A stretch of DNA of 26,996 bases from contig CAYUSU010000016.1 of assembly GCA_964447525.1 (NCBI GenBank), forward strand, positions 1-26,996. The letters are read 5' to 3'. Shown piece by piece: positions 8,291 to 18,380 of this stretch (position 1 is the first letter of the stretch; the number at the start of each line of letters is the position of its first letter). Below the pieces are notes generated by a model. The model saw nothing but the letters and a program-made list of their open reading frames with translations. It was not told where the DNA came from and searched no databases. The position numbers and the translations under genes are program-made. This DNA is from JAFGDH01 sp964447525. GTDB taxonomy: Archaea; Aenigmatarchaeota; Aenigmatarchaeia; QMZP01; QMZT01.

Positions 8291-11200
8291 TTATTTCAAG
8301 TGTCTTTTTGGTGGACCGATTCTTTTCTTGTATATTCCCAAACTCAAAACGGCGATTATCACCACGGCAACCACGCCTATTATTAAGGTTATATCAAGCG
8401 TTATCGGCGGCACGACATTACATGCATTCGTAAGATCATTGCACCCGTTATTACATATTTCCGTCACCGTCCACTCGCCATTGGAACAGGTTTGTACCTG
8501 ATTAGCTGAACATCTCCTCTGACCGTCCGTGCATGTATCTTCCGTTATTCCGTCTTCAGTACCACCTTCAGCGGAACAACTCTGTGTTTCCGAAGGCATA
8601 CTAGTAATCGTTCCGCACTCGTTCAGATCCGTGCATGTCCTTTTCTGTATGCCGTCCAGACATTCATCCCATTCGGTGCATGACCAGTCCTCGGTACAAT
8701 CACCCGAAACAGACGCAGGAGCCCCTCCCGGCGAACCGGTTGGTCCTGTTGTTCCTCCGGGCGGTGTTCCGCTGCTCGGAGGATTAGTCACCCACACGGA
8801 GAACTCACAAGGTACCTGCCATATACAAGATGTAGCAGTGTTATTCAGCAACACACCATCGTTTGATCTGTCATCGCAAAGGCTCATATCTATAGCGGAT
8901 CCGTTCGGGTCCGGGCAGTGCCAAAGCTTTGAACAATCACCTGAAGTTCCCTTCGGGATCGTGATTGTACAGTTAACGTCAGTGTAAGCGCCGATCTTGC
9001 TTCTCATTGCGTCGAATTCGTCCGAATCCATTCCAGTGTAACCCACGCCACTACCGCCCGAAGTGGTCGTCCCGCCGCTCGAAACATTAGGAGAGTTGAA
9101 ACTGCTACCCTTCACGTTCTCGATCGTTATGACTGTATTCCCACCTGTTGCGAGCGGTATGTCCGTTACCTCGTTATAACCTATCTTCTGTTTTGAAGCG
9201 CCGCATGCACTTCCTTCACCTGGTATCATTGAATAACATTTCGGGCAATCGGCCTTGCTTGAACTTGCCGCTGTGGTGAAGTTCTGACATGCCGATAAAG
9301 CACAGTTTCCTGACGAATCACATACCTTGATTTTGTAGTAGTACGCCGTCCCGTTCAAAAGGCTGTAATTGAGTTTCTGCGGGTTGAACGCGAAATCGTC
9401 TAATGGACCGTCATGCCAGTTTTTGTAGTCATTCGTCGTTTTTTCGTCCAGAAGCGCCGGATCCTTGATGGTTGCATTCAGTGTAGCGCACGAAGTATCG
9501 TTGTCTCCGTAGAACTGCACCGTACCGTTTGCCGGCTCATCCGTATCGTATTTGATGAACGCCGCATCAGGGAACTTGTCAACTTCCGTCCATACTACCT
9601 TCGGAGCAGACGTATCCGTGTAACCCTGAACATTCACACCCTTACCGGCGCAATTTGGAGCTGGTCCGCAATCCGGATCTGCGCAGTCGACTAATCCATC
9701 GTTATCTTCATCATTCCCTGTCTCGAAACAATCTTCGTGTTTTATGAATCCTCCATCCTTGAAGAAATCAGAGCAATCCGGATCATTTTCAGAGAATAGT
9801 CCGTCGCCGTCCATATCCACCCTCGGAGTCATACAGTCCTCGAATTTGAAGTCCATCGTACCGGGCACGTAATAACCGGGTCCAGCCGTATCGGCAGGAT
9901 TGCTTTCCGTCCTCTTCTTCCCGGCAGATGCAACGTAAACCCTCATCTTCTCTCCCGGCGTGAACAAGTCGGAGAACTTCTTAAGGTCGTCTTTGTTCAC
10001 AGCCAACATGTATCCTCCGATTTCTGAACACATCAACGTTCCCCAGCTGGATATTTTAATATCGGATATGACCCAGTCCTGGTTTTTGCATTTGTATGAA
10101 CTTCTCTTCTCCTTTATCTCACCGTCTTCCAGCTTTACTTCATACTTGAAGAAGAATTCATACCCTTCTTTAGTTGGATCATTCCATAGCCAGCATCCAC
10201 CCGTTTCGCTGCCGTCCGTATCCAGATACAGGTAGAATTTAGTCACATTGGAACCCTTTCCACTGTCGGATATCTCCTGCATTCCCATCTGACCAGACTT
10301 AACTATTTTCTTACCTTTACAAAGCAGGGCGTTTTCAAGAGAATCGACACCTGTACCGAACCCGTAGTTGTCTTGCATCTCCCTTATCCCGAAACCGCAT
10401 ATATCCAATTCGTCGTCAAGATTCTCGTCAGGACTTCCCGCACCGCATCCACTGCTGTCCCCTCCAATATCTATCGGCTTTTCTTCCATACCGCCGAACA
10501 TTATTTTTGCCATCTTGGGTTCACAGAAACCTCCCCTCCATGAACACAGAGGAGCACCAGATGAACAGGAGCCGGGATCAGTGTAATTGAAACATATAGG
10601 TTCGCATCGTGGACCTTTCCATCCACATCCATTCGCATTTTGAGCGTTGCAACCTGATTCATTGGTTATACCGAAACAATCAACCTGGCAACCATTCGCC
10701 CAGTCCATGCATTCACAGAATCCATCGTCGACCCAGGCACATTCAAGCCCTTCGCTCACATTGGCGTCTACTTCGCAACTGGTCTGGTTCTGGCTGTACC
10801 AGCCACAAGCGAATATTTTAAGATCACACCATCCGTTTACAGGATCACCGTTCCATTTACAGTTAGGATCTGCCGTACAACCACTGTTGTTGTTTCCGTA
10901 AAACATACAACCCTGATCATTCATTGTCTTGTTGATGTCACAGAAACCACCATCCTTCGGAGTGTGATAATCGCATCCAGCGGCCTGCTGGCAAGCTGTC
11001 ACATTGTCATCATATTTCCAGCAATCTTCCATCTTCATACCGAACTGGTCAGCCGGATCACAGAAACCACTCATCCAGTTACAGTTCGTATTACTGCCAC
11101 AGGCAGTCGAGGTTTGCAAACCCTGACTGAAACAAATCGGTGCACATTTACCTGTTCCGGTTTCAGAATCAACCTCCCACGTACACCTGCTTGAATACTC

Positions 11201-14200
11201 ACCGGAAGTACATGTCACCTGAGTGGACTTGGTTTCGCAATTGAATATTTTCGGTTTACAGTTACCGCCCGTTGAACTGGTTGAATCGATTTTCCAGAAA
11301 CAATCAGCCTTTATCGAGCATGCACCCTGAGTCGTCGCTTTGAAGCAATCCTTTGCTATACTATCCTTTACCTCGCAGAAACCACCCATCGGATCGTTAA
11401 ACCAGTTGCACATCTGCTGATTATCGCAGCCGGATTGGTCACCGTCCCACATGAAGCAATTCTCTCCCTGCATACCACACCATTCTTTGTTTTCCCATGG
11501 ATCCTTTATCCATATACAATTACTGGTGTTTCCAAGTGAATTGCAGTCATTCTGGTTATTGTATTTCCAGCAGTCAGAAAGCATCCCCGCACCACAGAAA
11601 GCATCAGAGAAACAATCGCTATCCTCACAGTCTATCCTGCTGTCTCCGTCGTTATCTACTCCGTCAAAACATATTTCCTTGTTGAAATTCTTTGGCTGGC
11701 ATATTCCCGTGGTAGAATCCCATGAACACTTTCCCTTGGAACCGCCCCCGTAATTCACACAATCTTTCTGTTCATAACACCTGAAACAGTCTTCCGCACA
11801 GGATTTCTCTGATTTCGGGTAACACCACCCACCTATCGTGGTGGCTCCCGTTGTGTCGGAAACCCATTTACAGTTCGCGTTAGAAGATTCGCATTCAGAT
11901 TGCGGATCATTCTTCTTTTCACAAGATTTACAGTCTGTAGAACAGTCACCTATGTATTGCACATCATCAGGTACGTCACAGAATCCGATCCCGTTCGGAG
12001 CGGTCGTATCGGCAGTGAACTGGCAATAACCAATGGCCGAACCCTGACATGCTGATTGAGCGTTGCTTGCATTAACCGTATTCCCCTTGGAGTCCTTCCA
12101 CTCACAAGCCCAGCATGCGGCATCACATCTTTTTGATTCCGTACCTGTCTTTTTCTCGCACCATCCGAATGGAACCGCCGTCGTATTATCACAATAGAAA
12201 TCCGTGTTCCAATCGCATCCGCTGAACTCGCAATCTTTCTTATTAGTGATCGAATCACATCCCTTCTTTGTTCCGCCGAATTTATCTTCGGCTCTGAACA
12301 CGCAATAGGTTCCGTCCCATTCACATGGCATGAACCATGGGGAACCTGCTATCTGCTTGCATGTTGTCTCGTCTGTGTATGCCGCATAATCCTCGCAGAA
12401 CATCGCTCCCGCTGGTGGCTCTTCCATATTCATGTAACAGGAAGTGCTTTCCGGGGCCGCCGTACATTTGTTGTTCTTCCATTGACAACAGGATGATAAT
12501 ATGGCGATTTCTTCACAAAGCTCAGAGTTTTTGATATTACCGCATTTTATCACGGCACCAGAACTCAGCCCTTTACATTCACTAGTGGAATTATACCATT
12601 TGCAAACGTCTACGTACGAACTGTCACAATACATCTGCGCATAGTCGAAAACCCAGCATTCCGGATCGATCCTTTCTCCTTCCAGTTCCTCCATCCATAC
12701 ATCTCCGCCGGACATGTCTCCCGGACTCTTGCATTCCTGAGTACCTTCGTCCCACCAGCAGAACCCTATCCCGAAGCAACCATCTTTATCGTTGTTGAAG
12801 GCATCGCAACCAGCATATGCTTCCATACACAATCCCGGACCGCTGCTATTGTCCCACGTACAACTGAGATTATACGTATTATTCTCACAAAGCGTTTGGT
12901 TTCCACCGTTCATGGAATCCCACATCCAGCATCTAGCCCTTTCACAGTGAGAATCCGCTCTCCACATACATTCCGAATCGGTGTTGCAGGCGGTTTCGTT
13001 GTCGTCATAGCTCATACATCCACCCATCTCACACCATCCACCATATCCGCTTGGATCGGAATACCATGTACAATTCTTTCCTTTATATACAAAATTATTG
13101 CATGATACGTTGTCGTGCTTGCTCCAGCAACCGGGCTCTTCGCACCACCCATTGCTCGGATTCCACATATCAACATTCCACGTACAACCCATAGCCGGAT
13201 CGTTTGTTACATTATGATCATTGCAGCTGCTCTGGTTCCAGTAGTTCCAGCAACCCATTTCTTCGCACCAGCTTCCGTACTGATCCTGATGCCAGCTACA
13301 ATTAAAGTTCTGGTGCAAAGTCGAGTTTTCGCAATCATCTAAATCATTATAGCTTTGGCATCCTTTTTCATTACAGTGGCCGGTCTTCCAGGAACATCCG
13401 TCGGTCTGATTACACATAGTGGAATTGTCACCGTATTGACCGCAATCTACATCCCATCTTCCGAAATCGTTTTCACACCAACCACTTCCGTGCCATTCAC
13501 AAGGATAAGTACAATCACCACTGTTATAGTTACTCTCGCAAACGCTGCAACTATCGCTCAATGTTTGATTACATGCGGTCTGGTTAGCTTCGCATGCTAC
13601 TGACGTATCGTTCCACCAGCACCAAGGCGCATGAGTAACATTGCATGTTGGTATGTCAAGGTCGGCACTGCAATCCGGGTTATCCATGTTCCACCCGAAA
13701 CAGAGAGCACACGGACTAAATGTTTTTCCGCAACTTCCGGGTTCTTCCCACATGCAGTCAAGACTATCGCTAGCGTTCAAACAGGTAGCATTGGTTTCCT
13801 GCATCCAACAATTTTTCTGTTCGCACCACCCAAATGTAGCATACCTGCATTCCATATCGCTCGCATGTGCATTACATGCTGTCTGGTTCATGAAGGTCCA
13901 GCAATCCAGCTGTTCGCACCATCCGGACGAAGAACCCTGTTCAATCCATTCACAACCCAACGTTGCAGGAGCCCCATCGCAAGAACTGTTGTCATAATAT
14001 TCCCAGCAACCCTTTTCCATGCAATTATAACCATCCCAATTACAAGTAGTATTATAAGCACCCTCGCATACAGTTTGGTTGAAGTTCCAGCATTGAATCT
14101 CTGTTGGATCCTTACACCATCCTCCCTCGGATTTCCAGGAGAATCCCGCAGTTGTACAACTACTTTCTATCTGGTACTGCCATGGACCCGGTTCTTCGCA

Positions 14201-16381
14201 ATAACTGTTTTCCATCCACCAGCAACCATGAGCACCGTCACAATTCGTCTTGTCCCAGTATTGCCAGCAATCAACACCGGACGAATTCTCGTTCTCACAC
14301 CATCCGGATGTCTGCCACGTACAATTGAACGTTGGGTGAAGGGTCATGTTTGTGCAGTTGGTTTCATCGCTCCCATAATCCCAGCAACCCTCTTGATAAC
14401 AATATTCATGGTTTTCCCATTTGCATTCAAGCGAATCCGTCAGGTTAAGGCATTCACCGGAACTTGGATACTTCCAGCATCCCTCTTCGTAACAATTACC
14501 ATCCCAGCCGCATCCCGCTGCAGTACAATTGCCGGAATCCGAATATTCCCAGCAACCCTTTTCATAACAGTATGCGTATTCAGTGTTCCAAGCACATCTT
14601 TTCGCTGTTGCCAGGGCTTCACAGTCTGTTTTTGTGGATTGAGACCAGCAATTGTTCTTGTCATTACAATTCCCCCATTCTTCCCAGATACATTCGGTCT
14701 GAAGAGAACAAGAAGACGACGTACTCAGGCTCCAGCAATCAACGCTGGATTGTCCTGTCATATCCTGTTCGCAATATCCGCTGCCACTACCGGATTCCCA
14801 CATGCAATTATTACTCAGGCAAGTCGTATTATCATGGTAGTTCCAGCATCCTTCCTCATAACAATAATTCCCACCGGCATCCCAAGAACAATTCTGCTTG
14901 GGATGAAGCGTCGTATTCGTACATTCATCCGAACTCTGATAATCCCAGCAACCCTTTTCATAACAATTCATGCTTTGATTGTCCCAGTTACATGTCAGGT
15001 TATATGTATTATTTACACAGAAACTGGCGTTATCATTGAGACTCCAGCAACCAAGCATCTCACAGAAGCTTCCATACTGATCCTGTTTCCAGAAACAATC
15101 ATAAGAATCTGTCTGATCCTCACAAAGAGTCTGGTTATCGTCATAAGACCAGCAACCGGGTTTGTTACACCATCCGGTCTTCCACTCACAACCAGTAATA
15201 GAATCACACGCCGTCTGGTTATTGTCATAATCCCAGCAGTGATATTCACCGGGTCCTTCACAATGCGTTTGATTCTCCCAGGAACATTCCATTCCTAACA
15301 ATGAAGCTGTCCCACAAGAACTCTCGTTTTTGAAAGCCCAGCAGTCATACATGTTGCACCATCCTTCTGATCTCCAGTTGCAACTCGGGGTCGTGCTTCC
15401 TTCGCATGTGGTCTCATTGGAAAAACTCCAGCATCCCTGTTCATGGCATTCGCTCCATGTGGAATCCCAGTAACAATTAAGGTCATCAGCCTGAGATTCA
15501 CAGGTTCCCTGCGTACCAAGATCCCAGCAGGAAGGACTGTAACAATAATTTCCGGTCACATCCCAGACACAAGTAAGATTATAATTCGCGCTGGTTGTAT
15601 TGCAATAGGTCGCATTGTCACCGAAGTTCCAGCAACCGATATCGTAACAATATTTATTCGAATTGTCCCATTTACAATTCATATACGGATGAGCGCTGAG
15701 GTTCAGACAGGATGTATTATCTGAATAATCCCCGCATCCCCTGAAACGGCAGTTTGAACCGCCTTCCCATTCGCAGTTGCCCTGAGCATTGCAATTATTT
15801 TCTGTCACATAATTCCAGCATCCCATATCGGAACACCATCCACCGCCCTGAGATCCCCAGGTACAGCTCGCGTCCGTACAACTCGTATTATCATTATAAT
15901 TCCAGCATCCCTGCTCATAACAATAATCATCAGTCGTATCCGCTGTCCCCATGGTTTCCCATTTACAGTTTATTGAACCATTGGTCGTCACGGAAGCCTG
16001 TTGGCAACTCGATTTGTCATTAAAGTCCCAGCAGTTTTCCATGTAACAGTACCCGTAACCTTCCCAAGTACAGTTACCGTTTGTACATGAAGGACTATCA
16101 CCATACTGCCAGCAGTTCATGTGCATTGATTTTTCACACCAGCCCCAGGAGTCACCGAAACCGCCACTGTCCTTCCACATACAATCATAGTTATCGCTCT
16201 GGTTCAGACAAGTTTCATTCCCGGTGAAATCCCAGCAGCCTCCGCCGCCACCCGAGCCACCCCCGCCAGAAGGAGGCATTTGTGCCATTGAAAAATTAAC
16301 AAGCGCCAAAGAAAACAAGAACGCAGCGAGAACAAAAAACAAAGATTTTATATCTAACACCCTAAAGAAATTCCACCCCAT
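8291..16381 (-). CDS. Giant secreted Cys/Trp-repeat surface protein with C-terminal membrane anchor
   Basis: This 2696-residue protein should be exported and tethered to the outer face of the membrane. Residues 1-34 form a signal peptide (hydrophobic core LFFVLAAFLFSLALV, likely cleavage after SMAQ), followed by a Gly-rich linker. From about residue 49 to 1280 come more than 30 tandem repeats of 25-40 residues. The consensus is C-W-x-Y/F-x-D/N-N-x-S/T-x-C, a variable loop, C-x-W, a second loop, then C-x-E-x-G. Degenerate versions continue to about 1960. A Ca-binding-like DGVDNDGDSRIDC lies near 1570 and EDNDGLVDCADPDC near 2225. A fibronectin III-like region (about 2250-2370), a TSP1-like module with WSCTEWDEC near 2563 and a TCTDGQRRC module near 2615 follow. 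One transmembrane helix (about 2660-2682) ends in a basic KKRIGPPKRHLK tail. N-glycosylation sequons are abundant. The fold of the repeat and the ligand are unknown. Confidence 0.93.
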   Translation of the reverse strand: MGWNFFRVLDIKSLFFVLAAFLFSLALVNFSMAQMPPSGGGGSGGGGGCWDFTGNETCLNQSDNYDCMWKDSGGFGDSWGWCEKSMHMNCWQYGDSPSCTNGNCTWEGYGYCYMENCWDFNDKSSCQQASVTTNGSINCKWETMGTADTTDDYCYEQGCWNYNDNTSCTDASCTWGSQGGGWCSDMGCWNYVTENNCNAQGNCEWEGGSNCRFRGCGDYSDNTSCLNLSAHPYMNCKWDNSNKYCYDIGCWNFGDNATYCNTTSANYNLTCVWDVTGNYCYSPSCWDLGTQGTCESQADDLNCYWDSTWSECHEQGCWSFSNETTCEGSTTPSCNWRSEGWCNMYDCWAFKNESSCGTASLLGMECSWENQTHCEGPGEYHCWDYDNNQTACDSITGCEWKTGWCNKPGCWSYDDNQTLCEDQTDSYDCFWKQDQYGSFCEMLGCWSLNDNASFCVNNTYNLTCNWDNQSMNCYEKGCWDYQSSDECTNTTLHPKQNCSWDAGGNYCYEEGCWNYHDNTTCLSNNCMWESGSGSGYCEQDMTGQSSVDCWSLSTSSSCSLQTECIWEEWGNCNDKNNCWSQSTKTDCEALATAKRCAWNTEYAYCYEKGCWEYSDSGNCTAAGCGWDGNCYEEGCWKYPSSGECLNLTDSLECKWENHEYCYQEGCWDYGSDETNCTNMTLHPTFNCTWQTSGWCENENSSGVDCWQYWDKTNCDGAHGCWWMENSYCEEPGPWQYQIESSCTTAGFSWKSEGGWCKDPTEIQCWNFNQTVCEGAYNTTCNWDGYNCMEKGCWEYYDNSSCDGAPATLGCEWIEQGSSSGWCEQLDCWTFMNQTACNAHASDMECRYATFGWCEQKNCWMQETNATCLNASDSLDCMWEEPGSCGKTFSPCALCFGWNMDNPDCSADLDIPTCNVTHAPWCWWNDTSVACEANQTACNQTLSDSCSVCESNYNSGDCTYPCEWHGSGWCENDFGRWDVDCGQYGDNSTMCNQTDGCSWKTGHCNEKGCQSYNDLDDCENSTLHQNFNCSWHQDQYGSWCEEMGCWNYWNQSSCNDHNVTNDPAMGCTWNVDMWNPSNGWCEEPGCWSKHDNVSCNNFVYKGKNCTWYSDPSGYGGWCEMGGCMSYDDNETACNTDSECMWRADSHCERARCWMWDSMNGGNQTLCENNTYNLSCTWDNSSGPGLCMEAYAGCDAFNNDKDGCFGIGFCWWDEGTQECKSPGDMSGGDVWMEELEGERIDPECWVFDYAQMYCDSSYVDVCKWYNSTSECKGLSSGAVIKCGNIKNSELCEEIAILSSCCQWKNNKCTAAPESTSCYMNMEEPPAGAMFCEDYAAYTDETTCKQIAGSPWFMPCEWDGTYCVFRAEDKFGGTKKGCDSITNKKDCEFSGCDWNTDFYCDNTTAVPFGWCEKKTGTESKRCDAACWACEWKDSKGNTVNASNAQSACQGSAIGYCQFTADTTAPNGIGFCDVPDDVQYIGDCSTDCKSCEKKNDPQSECESSNANCKWVSDTTGATTIGGWCYPKSEKSCAEDCFRCYEQKDCVNYGGGSKGKCSWDSTTGICQPKNFNKEICFDGVDNDGDSRIDCEDSDCFSDAFCGAGMLSDCWKYNNQNDCNSLGNTSNCIWIKDPWENKEWCGMQGENCFMWDGDQSGCDNQQMCNWFNDPMGGFCEVKDSIAKDCFKATTQGACSIKADCFWKIDSTSSTGGNCKPKIFNCETKSTQVTCTSGEYSSRCTWEVDSETGTGKCAPICFSQGLQTSTACGSNTNCNWMSGFCDPADQFGMKMEDCWKYDDNVTACQQAAGCDYHTPKDGGFCDINKTMNDQGCMFYGNNNSGCTADPNCKWNGDPVNGWCDLKIFACGWYSQNQTSCEVDANVSEGLECAWVDDGFCECMDWANGCQVDCFGITNESGCNAQNANGCGWKGPRCEPICFNYTDPGSCSSGAPLCSWRGGFCEPKMAKIMFGGMEEKPIDIGGDSSGCGAGSPDENLDDELDICGFGIREMQDNYGFGTGVDSLENALLCKGKKIVKSGQMGMQEISDSGKGSNVTKFYLYLDTDGSETGGCWLWNDPTKEGYEFFFKYEVKLEDGEIKEKRSSYKCKNQDWVISDIKISSWGTLMCSEIGGYMLAVNKDDLKKFSDLFTPGEKMRVYVASAGKKRTESNPADTAGPGYYVPGTMDFKFEDCMTPRVDMDGDGLFSENDPDCSDFFKDGGFIKHEDCFETGNDEDNDGLVDCADPDCGPAPNCAGKGVNVQGYTDTSAPKVVWTEVDKFPDAAFIKYDTDEPANGTVQFYGDNDTSCATLNATIKDPALLDEKTTNDYKNWHDGPLDDFAFNPQKLNYSLLNGTAYYYKIKVCDSSGNCALSACQNFTTAASSSKADCPKCYSMIPGEGSACGASKQKIGYNEVTDIPLATGGNTVITIENVKGSSFNSPNVSSGGTTTSGGSGVGYTGMDSDEFDAMRSKIGAYTDVNCTITIPKGTSGDCSKLWHCPDPNGSAIDMSLCDDRSNDGVLLNNTATSCIWQVPCEFSVWVTNPPSSGTPPGGTTGPTGSPGGAPASVSGDCTEDWSCTEWDECLDGIQKRTCTDLNECGTITSMPSETQSCSAEGGTEDGITEDTCTDGQRRCSANQVQTCSNGEWTVTEICNNGCNDLTNACNVVPPITLDITLIIGVVAVVIIAVLSLGIYKKRIGPPKRHLK
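12560..16240 (-). repeat. Tandem array of four-cysteine Trp repeats in the giant protein
   Basis: This is the regular part of the repeat array, over 30 units each usually starting with CW and separated by short EEG, EKG or EPG-like linkers. Each unit normally carries four Cys and two or more Trp or aromatic residues, so two disulfides per unit are plausible. DNA repeats are diverged: I see no long perfect copies, which argues for an old array kept by selection on the protein. One unit starts PW instead of CW and also lacks the usual Cys before its central Trp (near 14140-14190), losing two cysteines together. That loss supports pairing of these two positions. Confidence 0.85.
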
Positions 16382-16390
16382 ATTAAGAGT

Positions 16391-16420
16391 CTTGGAACAA
16401 CTACTATTTAAAAATTTATC
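16391..16420 (-). promoter_or_regulatory. Promoter and motif upstream of the giant surface gene
   Basis: Read on the minus strand, a TTTTTAAATAG element about 30 bases before the ATG at 16381 is the likely TATA box. Between it and the start lies GTTGTTCCAAG (plus-strand CTTGGAACAAC at 16391-16401). This 11-mer is identical to part of the triple repeat upstream of the other large surface gene at 23755-23765. Confidence 0.4.
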
Positions 16421-16569
16421 GGTTGGTTTAAACTAATCCGAATTTTGTTTAGTGTTTTTTACCGATCACGGATTTTAGGTTAAAAATTCCAGCGACACAA
16501 ATCATTCTAAAATCACTCACAGATAGAAAAAAGTCTAATAACATTGTTATTGATTTTCGAAACACGCCA

Positions 16570-17007
16570 TCAAAGACCGATTGTCCCGGTCAGACCATAA
16601 GAAACGCTGGTGACAGGTGACTCCACCAGCCTGACGTTGTCCCTGTTCATTGAGAGCATCAGCCTGTACATCAGCTCGATGTTATCATACTCGAAATCAC
16701 TCTTTTCCGGGAACGGGTCTTTCTCCCCGATGGTTTCCTCGCAGTTGCTGTCCCAGCCGGATGAAACGACCTGCCTCTTGTAAGGGTCTTCCTGATTCCC
16801 CCTGTGGTAGGTTTCGTCATCCGATTCTTCATCGTTCTGACCATTATCCGAATAAGCGAATATCAGAAGGTTTATTCTGGGAATGTTATCATGGCTAAAA
16901 AATTCTTTGCCGGAATCTCCTTTCTCTTCCCGGGTAAGGACGCCGTCTATCACTTCTTCTTCCTCTTCCGAGAGGAGGTCAGCCAGTTTCGAAATATGTT
17001 CTTTCAT
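16570..17007 (-). CDS. Acidic hypothetical protein
   Basis: I do not recognise this 145-residue product. It is cytoplasmic (no signal or membrane segment) and strongly acidic in its first two thirds, with runs such as LSEEEEEVIDG near residues 12-22 and NDEESDDETYH near 57-67. This is followed by a more ordinary C-terminal portion, IELMYRLMLSMNRDNVRLVE near 109-128, which looks like a helix-strand element. An A/T-rich element about 23-28 bases before the ATG could be its promoter. It stands alone between the giant surface gene and the transporter, both on the same strand but separated by AT-rich spacers. The length and promoter support a real gene. The function is open. Confidence 0.65.
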   Translation of the reverse strand: MKEHISKLADLLSEEEEEVIDGVLTREEKGDSGKEFFSHDNIPRINLLIFAYSDNGQNDEESDDETYHRGNQEDPYKRQVVSSGWDSNCEETIGEKDPFPEKSDFEYDNIELMYRLMLSMNRDNVRLVESPVTSVSYGLTGTIGL

Positions 17008-17100
17008 ATGTTCCGGATTAGCTAAAAATAAAATGCTAATGGATTTATAATTCAGAATGATTTAAAAAGCTTACTATTGTCCGGTGTGTATCGTTTTTTA

Positions 17101-17955
17101 TCAACATTTCAACATTTTTCGGTTTGTTTCCAGATAAATGCCGGCGATCACCAGAATAATCCCCCCGATTATCACGTTCGGGGTGACCTGTTCCGAGACA
17201 ACGAGAACCGCAAGGATGATTGACACGATCGGGGTTATGACAAGAGCGATTATCGAGGCAACTTCAGCTTCTATTTTTTCAAGAGCCAGGTTGTAAAACA
17301 GATATGTCATCCCGGTTGAAAGGAACCCCAGTATTATTATGTATATAATAGCGTCCGGAATTCCACCTATTCCGAATATGAACGGTGAGGGGGAAAGGAT
17401 GATGGAAGCGAACAGGAAAAACCATAATACGTCTTTTATTGATTGAGTCTTATCTTCCTTTCTCATTTCGGTTATCAGGAAGGCATAAAAGAAAACATCA
17501 ACGAAAGCAAGAAGATTACCGAAGTTAGAAATCTCTCCGAAATTGAAGGGATTGATTATGGCAAGACCGATTATCCCGACAATAAGGGTGATGATTTTTG
17601 TTTTGGTTACCTGTTCTTTCAGTATGAAATATGCGAATAACAAAACAACGAAAGGGTAGAAGTATCCGATCAGAACAACATTCTGGATGGGTGCAAGCTG
17701 CAACGCATAATTGTAAGTGGTAAGCGATACTGCAATGATCATTCCGATAAGAAAGTAATTCCTCATCTCTTTTCTGGAAATTCTGAACACATTCTTATCG
17801 ATCATAGGAACAACAATCAAAAGAAACACGAAACCAAAGAATACCCTGAAAAATCCAAGGGTCATGAAATGAACCTCAGTACCGATCAATTTAACGAAGA
17901 TGCCGATCGTTCCGAGACAAACAGCCGCGATGATCATGTATAGATGGTTTTTCAT
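17101..17955 (-). CDS. EamA/DMT superfamily transporter
   Basis: This 284-residue integral membrane protein has about ten hydrophobic helices arranged as two EamA repeats, one from roughly residue 5 to 138 and the other from about 150 to 278. The first half ends with the characteristic VVLLFAYFILKEQVTKTKII near 102-121, and the second with the matching VSIILAVLVVSEQVTPNVII near 249-268. The paired Glu-Gln positions before the last helix of each repeat are typical of the family. Members export amino acids, nucleobases, sugars or other metabolites. The substrate cannot be told here. The TTTAATAAAAA element about 27 bases upstream of the start is the likely promoter. Confidence 0.92.
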   Translation of the reverse strand: MKNHLYMIIAAVCLGTIGIFVKLIGTEVHFMTLGFFRVFFGFVFLLIVVPMIDKNVFRISRKEMRNYFLIGMIIAVSLTTYNYALQLAPIQNVVLIGYFYPFVVLLFAYFILKEQVTKTKIITLIVGIIGLAIINPFNFGEISNFGNLLAFVDVFFYAFLITEMRKEDKTQSIKDVLWFFLFASIILSPSPFIFGIGGIPDAIIYIIILGFLSTGMTYLFYNLALEKIEAEVASIIALVITPIVSIILAVLVVSEQVTPNVIIGGIILVIAGIYLETNRKMLKC

Positions 17956-18059
17956 AACATATCTTTGAACAAGATTTTTATTAAATTAACCGTAAAGATT
18001 ATTAGATTCTATATGTCGAGACCGGAGAATTTTATATAATACCCAATTAATTTTCTATT

Positions 18060-18380
18060 ATGAAAATGAGTGAAATCAAAAACAAATTAAAAAAATACAA
18101 CGTGGATGAAATAATTTTTTCTAAACATGTTCTGATTAGATGCAAACAAAGAAACATCGATCAGAAATTGATAGTAGATAATATAATGAATCCGGGAAAA
18201 ATGTTAGAATTTCAAGAATTTTTAAGTACAAATGAACACAAATATAAATTAATATTCCAAATAAGCAATGCAAGATGTTTGGTGGTTGTAATTACAACTA
18301 ACGATCATATTGAAATAATAACTGCCTGGTTTTCAATTAATAAATGGGAAAGGAGAATAAGATCATATGACAAAGGCTGA
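18060..18380 (+). CDS. DUF4258 family protein, putative toxin of a TA-like pair
   Basis: This 106-residue basic protein carries the DUF4258 pattern: FSKHVLIRCKQRNI near residues 20-33 (the H-x-x-R-x-x-R-x-I core), a mid-domain strand with YKLIFQI, and CLVVVITTNDHIEIITAW near 75-92. DUF4258 proteins are RelE-like in fold predictions and often lie beside DUF2283 proteins, as here. The pair resembles a toxin-antitoxin module, with this member the likelier toxin (inference). Codon use is markedly more A/T-rich than in neighbouring genes, a hint of mobility. A TTTTATATAAT box about 26 bases upstream suggests a leaderless transcript. The final 14 bases overlap the next gene. Confidence 0.8.
   Translation: MKMSEIKNKLKKYNVDEIIFSKHVLIRCKQRNIDQKLIVDNIMNPGKMLEFQEFLSTNEHKYKLIFQISNARCLVVVITTNDHIEIITAWFSINKWERRIRSYDKG

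Noticed and set aside
13631..15298. A 555-codon plus-strand reading frame opposite the giant surface gene
   Set aside because: It is antisense to the repeat array. The repeated codons simply lack stops in that frame, and the predicted protein is a low-complexity Ile/Thr/Pro/Ser string without domain features. Several other plus-strand frames in 8.3-16.4 kb have the same cause.
8291..16381. EGF-like or plain TSP1 assignment for the main repeats of the giant protein
   Set aside because: The repeats have four cysteines with a CW start and a C-x-W core, not the six-Cys EGF spacing or the WxxW-CSxTC pattern. Only the C-terminal WSCTEW module is TSP1-like.
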